A DNA stretch of 64,000 bases, from positions 62,001-126,000 of the forward strand of contig NZ_FONG01000017.1 of NCBI RefSeq assembly GCF_900112845.1. The letters run 5' to 3'. The position numbers and the translations under genes are program-made. Shown here one piece after another: positions 1-8,600 of the stretch. Position 1 is the stretch's first letter. Each line of letters opens with the position of its first letter. The notes beneath the pieces are model-generated. The model was not told where the DNA came from, ran no database searches, and saw nothing but the letters and a program-made list of their open reading frames with translations. The DNA is from Actinacidiphila alni (GTDB lineage Bacteria; Actinomycetota; Actinomycetes; Streptomycetales; Streptomycetaceae).

Positions 1-47
1 CACTCGTGGGAGTTCTCTACCTGCTTCTGGACGAGGCCGGACTCTGA

Positions 48-1400
48 TCAACCTGCTGTCTCCGCCAGCCGGGCGTCCAGTTCCGCGACTGGCCGGAATG
101 TGCGGAACGGCATGAGCAGGTGACGGAAGTCCCGCAAGTGTGAGGTCACACGGGGCGAGTCGACGGTCGCAGACAGGTTCAGGGCGTCATTCGCCGCTCG
201 GCATGCCTCCTCCACCTGGCCACGTTGCAGCTGGGTCCTCGCCAGCCAGAAGGAATGGAAGGCCCGGCCGCGCAGATTCGTCTCCGGCTCATCGCGCAGC
301 GCTTCCGCGATCAACGGCTCGGCGGCACCCGCATCCCCGAGCTGCCCGAGCGCGATGCCGATGTCCACGGTGAGTTTGGTGCGGTCGAAGTAATTCACCC
401 ACGGTGGGTCGTCGTCTGCGAATCCGACCCGCCCGAACTGCAACTGCGCCTCAGCGATGGCTGCATGGGTCGCCGGCCGGTCACGTGCGCTGGCGTGGCC
501 GAACGCTTCGCGGACGTACAGCATCGCCATCAGTCTCGGAGTGCCACCGTCGTGGCGGGCAACGTCCTGGGCAGTCCGTGCCAATGTGACAGCTTCCTCG
601 GCCCGGTCCTGATAGGTGGCTTGGAGGCTCAAACAAGCGAGGACGTTGGCGACGAAGGCCCGGTCGTCGATCGCGCGGGCCAGGCGCAGGGACTGGGTGA
701 AGTACGCCCTCGCTGTGCTGTACTGCCGTGCGTCGAAGAGCGTCCAACCGGCCAGCCGGGCGAGTTCCGCAGCGATGCCGTGCAGACTGCGCCGGTAGTT
801 CGGATCCGTACTGTCGGCCAGTAAGCCCAGGACGTACCTGAGTTGCGCAATCACAGCCGGCCGTAGGGCCTCGCCGCCGTGCTCGTCGTCCCGCCGCCAG
901 TAGTCTTCGATCGAGGTCTGGAGGGACCGAAGCGTGCTCGGCGTTACTTTCGTGGCCGCCGCGATGGCGAGAATGCCGTCCAGATCCTCTGGCTGTCCCG
1001 GGAGGAAGCTCAGTCCAGGGGTCTCCTCGGCGAATCTGCGCACGGGCGGAGCGGGGGCCGGAGTTCGTTCCTCCCAGTCCCGCGGCGCGAGGCCGAGCAT
1101 GTGACCGGGAACCCGTAGGCCGTCCGCTACGCGTTCGATCACGTTCATGTTCGTGATGGTCCGGCGACCGGAAACGACCTCACCGACCCTGCTCGGTGTC
1201 AGCTCACATTGGCGGGCGATGCGGGAGACGTGAATACCGCCCCGTGCTTTCGCCAAGCCGAAGATCTTGGTGAAGTCCCGCGCGGCGCAAGCCTCGATCA
1301 TCTCGGGATCTGCCAGCAGACGAGCGGGCAGGCCGATCGCTGCTGTGGGTTCGATCATGCCGGCGCCCCCTGGTACGGGAGTGTGATCGCTCATCGTCAC
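48..1400 (-). CDS. XRE-family transcriptional regulator with TPR-like region
   Basis: Predicted DNA-binding regulator of 450 residues. Residues about 50-100 form a Cro/CI helix-turn-helix (HVSRIARQCELTPSRVGEVV, then a second helix around SGRRTITNMNVIERVADGL). From about 150 to 440 the protein is helical and rich in Ala/Leu/Arg with spacing typical of tetratricopeptide repeats, as in Streptomyces regulators that sense peptides or partner proteins. The start is GTG at 1400; an ATG two codons inside (1394) is equally possible and neither has a clear ribosome site. The gene is divergent from the ATPase gene at 1584 across about 180 bp and probably controls that gene and the radical SAM operon beyond it; this is inference from position. 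Confidence 0.8.
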   Translation of the reverse strand: MTMSDHTPVPGGAGMIEPTAAIGLPARLLADPEMIEACAARDFTKIFGLAKARGGIHVSRIARQCELTPSRVGEVVSGRRTITNMNVIERVADGLRVPGHMLGLAPRDWEERTPAPAPPVRRFAEETPGLSFLPGQPEDLDGILAIAAATKVTPSTLRSLQTSIEDYWRRDDEHGGEALRPAVIAQLRYVLGLLADSTDPNYRRSLHGIAAELARLAGWTLFDARQYSTARAYFTQSLRLARAIDDRAFVANVLACLSLQATYQDRAEEAVTLARTAQDVARHDGGTPRLMAMLYVREAFGHASARDRPATHAAIAEAQLQFGRVGFADDDPPWVNYFDRTKLTVDIGIALGQLGDAGAAEPLIAEALRDEPETNLRGRAFHSFWLARTQLQRGQVEEACRAANDALNLSATVDSPRVTSHLRDFRHLLMPFRTFRPVAELDARLAETAG

Positions 1401-1583
1401 ACGGGATCACTTACTGCGAGTTTACCCAGCATGGGTGTCCACGCTGGCCTTATCCCAGGACGGGTCCCTGGAGCAGTCTGAGATTCCCTCCAGGAGCTGG
1501 CCTCCGGAGAAAACGACAAGCCCCGTGCTGCACCGAAGTCAGCGGCATGGCACGGCATCCAGCGTCTCGAAAGGTCCCCAGCG

Positions 1584-2450
1584 ATGTCCGACACCATCTC
1601 GGATACCTGCCCTCCTACATTCGGATTCCGCGTCGAAGCCGAGTCCGAGGCGGTGTCCGAAGCCCGGCGGAAGATCGTCGCGTTAGTGCGGGGCTGGGAT
1701 GTGCCGGTGTCTGACAACACCTTGGACGACTTGGAGTTGCTGTCCACCGAGCTGATCACGAATGCCGTCCGGCACACCGATTCGTCCTGTGCGGTGGCCG
1801 TGCGCTGGACCGGCGAGCGCGTCCGGGTCGAGGTCACCGACGTGAGTCCTGCGCGCCCGTACCGGCGCCACAGCTCGCCAGAGGCGGAGGGCGGACGCGG
1901 CCTGCTCTTGGTCGAGTCCCTGGCCACCGCTTGGGGAAGCGCCCCCGATCCGGCAGGGAAGGTCGTCTGGTTCGAACTCGGACCGTCCGACGGGACGCCT
2001 CCTCCCTGGAGCACTCCCGGTAAGTGGACGATCACCACCGACAGCGGATCGGCTACGTCCGGCTACCTCCCCGCCTGGGCCGAGGACGACCCGACCGAGG
2101 TCAATGTGCCCCTGGACCAGTTGCCGGAACGGCTGGCCGGCATCAACCACCGGAACTTCTTCGAGGGCCCGATGATGCCCATCAATGCCCCGGACGTATG
2201 GGACGGGGTCGAGGAGGACGCGGTCTTCGAGGGCAGCATCGACTGCAACCCCTACGACCCGGATCCCGGCCTCCGCGTGCCGGTCGTCAACCTCCAGGTC
2301 TGCGTCGGGCGCTGGATCCTCGGCCTGGACCCGCACGGCCTCGCCGAAGTCACCGCGAAGCTCCGTGCCCACGCCGACTTTCTGGAGGCGAAGATCCGTC
2401 CCGCGCTCATCGCCGCCCGTGAGGACTGGGCCGCCCATCACACGGATTAA
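1584..2450 (+). CDS. RsbW-like ATP-binding protein fused to a DUF6907-type C-terminal domain
   Basis: A 288-residue protein in two parts. Residues about 10-130 are a GHKL ATPase of the anti-sigma/serine-kinase type: N-box ELITNAVRHT and G-box GGRGLLLVESLA are both present. Residues about 150-288 contain a separate acidic domain (VNVPLDQLPERLAGINHRNF onwards, ending in a long helix) that resembles the small Streptomyces DUF6907 family, from memory only. Stand-alone RsbW-like proteins of this genus are about 130-180 residues, so the fusion is unusual. It stops 27 nt before the radical SAM start and is probably co-transcribed with it. It may regulate the locus through an anti-sigma or kinase activity, or act as an accessory factor; no direct evidence for either. 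Confidence 0.75.
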   Translation: MSDTISDTCPPTFGFRVEAESEAVSEARRKIVALVRGWDVPVSDNTLDDLELLSTELITNAVRHTDSSCAVAVRWTGERVRVEVTDVSPARPYRRHSSPEAEGGRGLLLVESLATAWGSAPDPAGKVVWFELGPSDGTPPPWSTPGKWTITTDSGSATSGYLPAWAEDDPTEVNVPLDQLPERLAGINHRNFFEGPMMPINAPDVWDGVEEDAVFEGSIDCNPYDPDPGLRVPVVNLQVCVGRWILGLDPHGLAEVTAKLRAHADFLEAKIRPALIAAREDWAAHHTD

Positions 2451-2477
2451 TCACCCGCTCTACCTGTGGAGGTCGTC

Positions 2478-3647
2478 GTGACCGCACGCCCGCTCGCCGC
2501 CAGAGACGAAGGCACGTCGTACAGCACGGTGCCGCGCCTCGTCGCCAGCCCGTTCCTCGGCCAATACCTGCTCGTCCAGCCCGGTCACGCCACAGGCGTA
2601 CGCATCCCCGAGGCCCGTTACGAGGAGCTGCGGAGCGCCGTCATCAACGATCAGGCGGCCCCGGCCTGGTTGACCGACGCCGCAGCACGAGCATGGGGCA
2701 GCGAACTTCCGCAGGTCCGGACGCTCTGCGACCTTCTCCTCGTCCGGGAGCGTTCTCGATACGGCTACGCCAAAGCGTCGTGGGAGATCAACCTCGGCTG
2801 CGACTACAACTGCGAGTTCTGCTACCTCGGGGAGAAGCGCTTCGCCGGCCTGGACTGGGAAGGCAAGCAGCAGCTCCTGCGCGTCATGCGGGACGCCGGG
2901 GTCCTGTGGTTGCAGATCACCGGTGGGGAGGCGCTGATCGACCGCGAGTTCGGCGCGGCGTACGAGTACGCCCACCAGCTCGGCATGATGGTCCAGGTCT
3001 CCTCCAACGGCTCGTCGCTGCGGAAGCGGCCGGTCCGGGAGCTGTTCGCCCGCCTCCGCCCGTACCGCCTGACCGTGAGCCTGTACGGCGCGACCGCCGG
3101 GACGTACGACGCGGTCACGAAGAACCGCGGAGCGTTCGGCCGGTTCACGGCGGGCCTGGACGCCGCCCGCGAGGACGGGCTGCCGGTCCGGCTCAACGTC
3201 ATCGTCTCGGACGACAACGCCCATGAGGTCGACGCCATGGTCCGGCTCGCGGAGTCGTATGGCTTCCCACACCAGGTGTATTCGAGCATGTCGCCCACGA
3301 TCGACGGCGCGGCAAACCCGCTGGCGGCCCAGGCACATGAGCACCGGCGCCCCCGAAGCGTCTTCACCGGCTGCAACGCCGGCCACACCTTCTTCCACGT
3401 CGATCCGCACGGCATCGCGTCGATCTGCAAGGTCGGCCGCGACCCGAGCGTGAACCTCATCACCGAGGGCGTCGAGGCCCTCCCCCGGCTCGGCGCGATC
3501 GCCGAGTCCCTGCAACTCCGCACCGGTGGCTGCTCCGGCTGCACGAAGACCGGCACGTGCCGTACGTGCCGGCCGCTGGCCAAGCTCTACCAGGAGGCGG
3601 GGGACCAACGAGAGCTCTACTGCCAACACGGAGGTTACGGATCATGA
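2478..3647 (+). CDS. Radical SAM/SPASM maturase-like enzyme
   Basis: A 389-residue radical SAM enzyme. The [4Fe-4S]-SAM motif CDYNCEFC (C-x3-C-x2-C) lies at residues 108-115, followed by the glycine-rich SAM segment ITGGEAL. The C-terminus has seven cysteines in SPASM spacing: C-x12-G-x4-C, then C-x2-C-x5-C-x2-C, then a final C near the end, which implies auxiliary Fe-S clusters as in peptide-modifying maturases. About 100 residues precede the radical core and could bind a peptide. I chose GTG at 2478 because GGAGG (2468-2472) sits 5 nt upstream; an in-frame GTG at 2466 would overlap that site. The stop overlaps the next ATG (ATGA), coupling it to a 70-residue peptide gene, so modification of that peptide is the leading hypothesis. 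Confidence 0.88.
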   Translation: MTARPLAARDEGTSYSTVPRLVASPFLGQYLLVQPGHATGVRIPEARYEELRSAVINDQAAPAWLTDAAARAWGSELPQVRTLCDLLLVRERSRYGYAKASWEINLGCDYNCEFCYLGEKRFAGLDWEGKQQLLRVMRDAGVLWLQITGGEALIDREFGAAYEYAHQLGMMVQVSSNGSSLRKRPVRELFARLRPYRLTVSLYGATAGTYDAVTKNRGAFGRFTAGLDAAREDGLPVRLNVIVSDDNAHEVDAMVRLAESYGFPHQVYSSMSPTIDGAANPLAAQAHEHRRPRSVFTGCNAGHTFFHVDPHGIASICKVGRDPSVNLITEGVEALPRLGAIAESLQLRTGGCSGCTKTGTCRTCRPLAKLYQEAGDQRELYCQHGGYGS

Positions 3648-3856
3648 CTCCACCCACCGCAGTCCTTGCCCCGGCACGTCAGCCGGTGCCGGTCACCATC
3701 GGCCGGCGTCCGCCGACCACTCCGAACGACGTCCCGCCTGTGCCGCTGGCCGTCGCGCCGATCGGGGACGACGAGTTCCGGATCATCGCCGACCTTGACG
3801 AGGCAGCCGAGGGAGCCGAGTGCTCCTGCTCGGCGGGCGAGGATCAGCCTTACTGA
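3644..3856 (+). CDS. Putative RiPP precursor peptide (70 aa)
   Basis: A 70-residue peptide whose ATG overlaps the radical SAM stop codon by 4 nt, implying translational coupling. Residues 1-40 are rich in Pro, Val, Thr and Ala; residues 41-57 are acidic and probably helical (GDDEFRIIADLDEAAEG); the tail is AECSCSAGEDQPY with cysteines at 60 and 62, the only ones in the protein. This arrangement (leader, acidic recognition segment, short Cys/Ser core next to a SPASM maturase) fits a ribosomally made, post-translationally modified peptide. No family is recognised. The alternative, a small partner or chaperone of the enzyme, cannot be excluded. A strong hairpin begins 20 nt after its stop codon. 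Confidence 0.7.
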   Translation: MTPPTAVLAPARQPVPVTIGRRPPTTPNDVPPVPLAVAPIGDDEFRIIADLDEAAEGAECSCSAGEDQPY

Positions 3857-3876
3857 CCCAGCCGGGCATGCCCGGT

Positions 3877-3907
3877 GCCGCCCCGGCCGTAATCTGGCCG
3901 GGGCGGC
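3877..3907 (+). terminator. 12-bp perfect hairpin between peptide and phosphotransferase genes
   Basis: Arms GCCGCCCCGGCC (3877-3888) and GGCCGGGGCGGC (3896-3907) pair perfectly around a 7-nt loop. No T-tract follows, so it may be a partial terminator or an mRNA-stabilising structure that raises peptide message over the downstream kinase message, as seen downstream of many precursor genes. That role is inferred. Confidence 0.6.
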
Positions 3908-3942
3908 ATCACCAATTCCCAGCAGCCAAGGAACCGCGCGTC

Positions 3943-4845
3943 GTGTCCATGTCCCGTATCCCCTTCAAACAGCTTCCCGCGGAGGTCCGCCAAGCGGTCG
4001 CCGTCAGGACCGGCGCGATTCACGAGGCGACGACCGCGCCCGGCGGCATGAATTCCGGGGTCGCCTCCGTCCTCACCACCGCCGGCGGCCCCGTCTTCGT
4101 GAAGGGCATCCCGACCGGCCATCCCCAAGTGACCGCCCAGCGCCGCGAGGCCGCGATCGCCCCGCACCTGCCCGCCTCGTGCCCACGCTTGTACTGGCGC
4201 CTGGAAACGGGCGGCTGGAGCCTCCTCGGCTACGAAGTCGTCGACGGCCACCACGCCGACTACGCCCCCGGCTCACCCGACCTGCCGCTCGTGGCAGCGG
4301 CGCTCGCCGAGTTGCAAGGGATCACCGCACCGGCGGATGTCGGGATCAAGCAGGCCGTGGACAGGTGGGCGCACTACGCACCGCCGGGCACGTCGCGGCA
4401 CTTCGACGGCGACACCCTGCTGCACACCGACTTCGCCCCGGACAACGTCCTGATCACGGAGGGCCGCGCCCGGCTCGTCGACTGGGCCTGGCCCACCCGG
4501 GGCGCCGCCTGGATCGACCCGGGCGCCCTGGCGCTGCGCCTCATGGAAGCCGGACACCCGGCCGAGGACGCGATCGGATTCGCCGCCCGCTTCCCGTCCT
4601 GGCGCCATGCGCCACCCGAAGCACTCGCCGCCTTCGGCACAGCGACCGCGGCTCTGTGGCGGGAGATCGCCGAACAGGACGACGACGCGCAGTGGAAACG
4701 CACAATGGCCGAGCAGGCGGCGATCCTGGCCGAGCACGTCCGGGACGTGACAGTGCCCCGACCGTCCGAGGACGGCCGGGGCACCCATAAGCACAGGCCA
4801 GCGGCCCCGAACGAGACCGGACCCCGTAGGCCGTGTGGGACTTGA
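3943..4845 (+). CDS. Aminoglycoside phosphotransferase-like kinase
   Basis: A 300-residue APH/choline-kinase-fold protein. The catalytic Brenner motif HTDFAPDN and the following metal-binding Asp in VDWAWP are intact, and a nucleotide-binding-type segment (GGPVFVKGIP with the conserved Lys) lies in the N-lobe, so activity is likely. Substrate unknown; in this setting it might phosphorylate the peptide product or provide immunity (inference). I chose GTG at 3943, 10 nt after AAGGA (3928-3932); ATG at 3949 is the alternative. The last ~30 codons look non-domain: they cross a terminator-like hairpin and the final 19 nt lie antisense within tRNA-Lys, suggesting that the 3' end was built from host flank DNA. 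Confidence 0.8.
   Translation: MSMSRIPFKQLPAEVRQAVAVRTGAIHEATTAPGGMNSGVASVLTTAGGPVFVKGIPTGHPQVTAQRREAAIAPHLPASCPRLYWRLETGGWSLLGYEVVDGHHADYAPGSPDLPLVAAALAELQGITAPADVGIKQAVDRWAHYAPPGTSRHFDGDTLLHTDFAPDNVLITEGRARLVDWAWPTRGAAWIDPGALALRLMEAGHPAEDAIGFAARFPSWRHAPPEALAAFGTATAALWREIAEQDDDAQWKRTMAEQAAILAEHVRDVTVPRPSEDGRGTHKHRPAAPNETGPRRPCGT
4753..4784 (-). terminator. Likely tRNA-Lys terminator, inside the kinase 3' end
   Basis: Inverted repeat GTGCCCCG..CCGTCC / GGACGG..CGGGGCAC with one internal A-C mismatch and a very short loop. It lies about 40 nt downstream of the tRNA-Lys 3' end on the minus strand, so it probably ends the tRNA transcript although it is inside coding sequence on the plus strand. 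Confidence 0.5.
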
Positions 4846-4899
4846 ACCCACAACCAATGGATTAAAAGTCCACTGCTCTGCCAATTGAGCTAACGGCCC
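4827..4899 (-). tRNA. tRNA-Lys (TTT)
   Basis: A 73-nt cloverleaf with acceptor arms GGGCCGT/ACGGCCT (one G-T closing pair), D-arm, anticodon loop CTTTTAA reading TTT, and T-arm GTGGG-TTCAAGT-CCCAC. Discriminator base A; no CCA encoded. Its 3' end is overlapped by the phosphotransferase CDS on the other strand, the typical side for integrative elements. Confidence 0.95.
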
Positions 4900-4946
4900 G
4901 CTGCCTCGGACAGCATAGCCGGGACCTGGGGCGGGGGCCGAGCAGG

Positions 4947-5314
4947 TTAGGGGAGGGGAAGGTCGAGGGGGTGGGCGCGGACCGGGTCGCAGCAGCCGGG
5001 GCACGGCGCTGGTGGTGGGCGGACCGTTGGGGCGCAGGCCGCCGCCGGCGGTGAGGCGGGGGGATGCCGACGCCGCCGATGCCCTCGTCGGGGAGGTCCA
5101 GGCTGTAGAGGTGGAAGTCGGCCTGCTGGGGCGTGAGAGTGACCGTGACGTCCATGCCGTCCGCGCCGGAACGCTCGACGGCGGCCGAGACCCGTACGCC
5201 GCCGTCCGTGAATCCGCCCTCGGTCCGGGGCGCGACCGACCGACCGCCACAGCCCACGGCGGCGGTGGTCACCACCCGGATCAGGAGGACGACGGCCCGC
5301 CGCGCCGCCCGCAC
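4947..5314 (-). pseudogene. Frameshifted secreted lipoprotein remnant (DsbD-N-like)
   Basis: The reading frame opening at GTG 5314 encodes a hydrophobic N-terminus with a lipobox-like AVGC and then a beta-rich segment (LTPQQADFHLYSLDLPDEG) resembling the N-terminal domain of DsbD-type thiol reductases. At a run of six G on the plus strand (5058-5063) the conserved continuation RLTAGGGLRPNGPPTTSAV moves into another frame, and a second slip near 4985 is needed to reach HPLDLPLP and a stop at 4947. Two slips in homopolymer or GC runs argue for decay, though sequencing error at the first cannot be excluded. It lies 4 nt after the thioredoxin remnant, so both may come from one decayed redox operon. 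Confidence 0.55.
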
Positions 5315-5318
5315 GTGG

Positions 5319-5590
5319 CTAGGCCCACTTCTTGAGGAAGGCGTCCACCGCGCTCGCCGGCATGCTGCGGGCGTTGGAGAACTGCCCGTCCTTCGTGGCC
5401 GTCCTCGTCCGGCCGGACGGATCGAGCACGACCAGAGCGGGTATGCCGCTCGTCTCCACGTCCACGTACGGCGCCGCCACGTCCGGATTGTGGTCGAACT
5501 CCCCCACGTCCACGTCCACGCTCACGACGCGGTACTTCGCCAGCAGCGCCGCTGCGCCCGGCTCGGGGCGGCAACGGCAGCAGCGCGTCC
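5319..5590 (-). pseudogene. 5'-truncated thioredoxin-fold protein remnant
   Basis: The C-terminal half of a thioredoxin-like protein is clear: strand KYRVVSVDVDVGEF, cis-Pro region SGIPALVVLDPSG, and a C-terminal helix ending AVDAFLKKWA. The N-terminal half with the expected W-C-x-x-C active site is absent; the frame continues upstream only into an Arg/Cys-rich stretch without family resemblance. The gene for the FG-GAP protein ends about 70 bp upstream, so the missing part may have been lost when that gene arrived. A small intact protein starting at an internal codon is possible but would lack the redox motif. Confidence 0.55.
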
Positions 5591-5662
5591 GAGCAAAGGT
5601 TCCTCCTGGACATGACCGGGACACGAAAGGGTGTGGCAGAGGGCGGGACGGGACAGGACCGG

Positions 5663-8600
5663 TCAGAACAGCAGCCGATAGCCGTCCCAGCCCCCTCCGA
5701 TTCGCACGCGCGGACCGAACTGCCCACCGGATGTGCCGAAGTAACGCCACAGGACGCCCGAGGCGTCGCGGGCGACGAGATCGGCGCGGCCGTCACGATT
5801 GAGGTCGCCGGGGCCGACCAGGGCGGTGTACGTGTTCCAGCCGGGACCGACGCGGACGCGGGCCTTGAGGCGGCCCTTGCCGTCGCCGGCGTAGCGCCAG
5901 AGCACACCGGACCTGTCGCGGGCGACGAGGTCTCCGGTGCCGTCGCCGGTGAGGTCACCGACGCCGGTCATCGTGCTGAAGATGCCGAAGCCGTAACCGA
6001 TCTTCACGCGGGCACGGAAGGCGCCGGAGCCGTTGTCGGCGTAGAGGTAGAGGTCACCGGACGGAGTGCGGGCGAGCAGGTCCGGCCGGCCGTCGCCGGT
6101 GAGGTCGCCGGGGGCGAGCAGGGTGTTGTAGATGTTCCAGCCGGGGCCGATCAGCCTGGAGGGGTCGGACCGCAGGAAGGAGCCCTCCCCGTCGCCGGGG
6201 TAGGACCGCAGCTTGCCGTCGCTGGTGCGTACCAGCAGGTTGCCGTAGCCGTTGTTGTCCAGGTCGCCGAAGGCGAGATACGTGGCGGTGGTCGGCCAGC
6301 CGTGATCGGCGGTCTGCGGCGGGTTGAGCGTGCCGTTGGCGGCGGCCTGGTAGAGCCGGAGCACCCCGGCCGGGGTGACGCCGAGCACGTTGGCGCTGCC
6401 GCCCGCGGTGAGGCTGTGCTGCGTGGGACGGCCGCCGTAGACGTAGAGGACGCCACTGGCGGTGGTGCCGCCCTGGCTCACGCCATTGGCCGCAGTGGTG
6501 GTCAGCGTCCATCGGTAGCCGCCGTCGGTGGCGTACACGCCGTTGGCGTCCCTGCCGTTCCAGTTGGCGTAAATGGATGAGCGCGTCGCCCCGCCGCTGC
6601 GCGTGGCCTGGAGCGCGCCCGTCGCCATGCTGCGGATCTCCAGCTTCCAGCCGGACACGGCACCGCTGAGCAGCCACTCACCCGACCAGTCGCCGTACCC
6701 GCCGTCCCTCGGCCAGCTCTGCACACGGACGTCCGACCAGGCGGCGTTGACCGGTGCGGGGGCGATTACGGGCGACACGAGATGGGTCGCGGCGTCAGCG
6801 GTCGTGTACGCGATCGCGCCGCGGAATTTGTCGAGCGTCCAGGTATTGCCCCGCCCGGTGTCCGGCAGTGCCGGGTCGGCGGGCAGCGCGGCCAGCGTCC
6901 GGGTGGCGCCCGCGGTGCCCGGCCGGATGTCGGTGAGCTGGAGCTGATCGCCGGGGTGCCGCAGCACGAAGCCGTCGCCGAGCAGGGCGGGACCCGCCGG
7001 GACCCGTACGGACTTCTTCGCCGTGCGGTCGTAGACCCCGGCCGGGCCGCTCGCGCCGCAGGACCAGTACAGCCAGCGGCCCAGCGCCTGCACCTCCTTG
7101 ATCGCGCAGGGCGCGTCGGTGGTGAGGGAGGGACGGGTGACCGGGCCCGCCGAGGAATTGTGCACGAGATCGGTCTGCGCGAGCTGTCCCTTGGTGCCGG
7201 TCGCGCTCCACAAGGTGTCGCCCCACAGCGCCGCGGGCACGATCGGCCGCGTCATGACGACCTTGCGGTAGCCCGGGGACACGATGTACTGGCGTCCGTT
7301 GGAGCCGCTGTTGTAGATCGTGGTCCATTCGGACGCGTCCACGATCCGGCCGCCGGACGAGTCGACGGGCACCCCGCCGAGCATCGTGTTGTTCTCGGCC
7401 CTGACGGTGTCCTTGCCGTCCGCGCCCTCCTCGACCCAGGACAGCGTGTACTCGTCGCTGCCCATGGCCAGACCGGCCGTACAGTGGCCGGGAGTCGCGC
7501 AGGACGACACCGGAGCGCCGCCCAGGCTGCTGAGGTACGGGGCACTGGTCGGCTGCGGGACCGGCCCGACGCCCTCGTCCTGGTGGTAGAGGGCGGCGTA
7601 CACGGCACCCGTGTTGTCCTCACGGCCCTCCATGAACGCCAGGCGGCCGTGGCCGAGCGTGAGTCCGTAGCGGACCGGCCTGAGGATCCGGTTGTGGAAG
7701 AGCGCCACGGGTGTCCCGCCACTGGGGGCGATGCGGTAGGTGTCCCAGTGGTCGGCGTCCGTACCGCCGCTGACGTACGCCCCGGCGTCCCCGGAGGCGT
7801 GCGGGGCCGACGCGTCCGGCAGCGGCTCGGTGACGGGGCCGCCGTCCAGCGGCACGGAGTAGAGCGGGTCGGCGCGACCGTCGTTCCAGGTCGAACCCTT
7901 GCGTACGGCGAGCAGCGCGCTGTCGGTCAGGGTGATGTCGTACGCCGTGCTGCCGGCGTTCGCCTCGGCCGGGAGCGAGACCGTACGGGGTGCGGCGGCA
8001 GGGTCGGCCAGTGAGTGGAGCGTGAGGGTGCCGGTGCTGTACCAGCCGAAGGAGTGCGAATTGCTGAAGAAGGTGACGCCCGAGGGCGCTTGTGTCGTGT
8101 GGACGGTCGCCGCATCGGCGAGGTCCACCACATTCAGTGCCATACCGCTGTCGGACGTGGTGGCCACGACGACGCGTGCCGCGGTCTCGCCTTTCAGCAT
8201 CGTGGCGCGGTACTGGCCGTCGGCCGGCAGACCCGTCACCGGCCGGTCGACGAACGTGGTCGCCCCGGCGTCGAAGGTCAGCAGGTGGACGGTTTTCCCG
8301 ATGACGTTGCCGTCGGTGTTCAGCACCTCGGCGGTGGCGATGGCGGCCCAGCCCTCGGACGTACCGATCGCGGCGGCGAAGCTGTACCCGTGCGGCAGCG
8401 CGAAGTTGGTGGACGTGCCGGCGGCCGGGTCGGTCAGTCGTATGGTGCCCGCCCACGGCTCGGCGAACCGCTCGCTGCCGTCGGGCAGGATCAGCGGGAC
8501 GCCCCCGGAACCCGCGGCCGTCCGCGGCGTACCCGACTCGTACGGCACCCACTGCCCGACGCCGTCGAACACCCGGAAGTACCCGTGGGAACCAGCCGAG

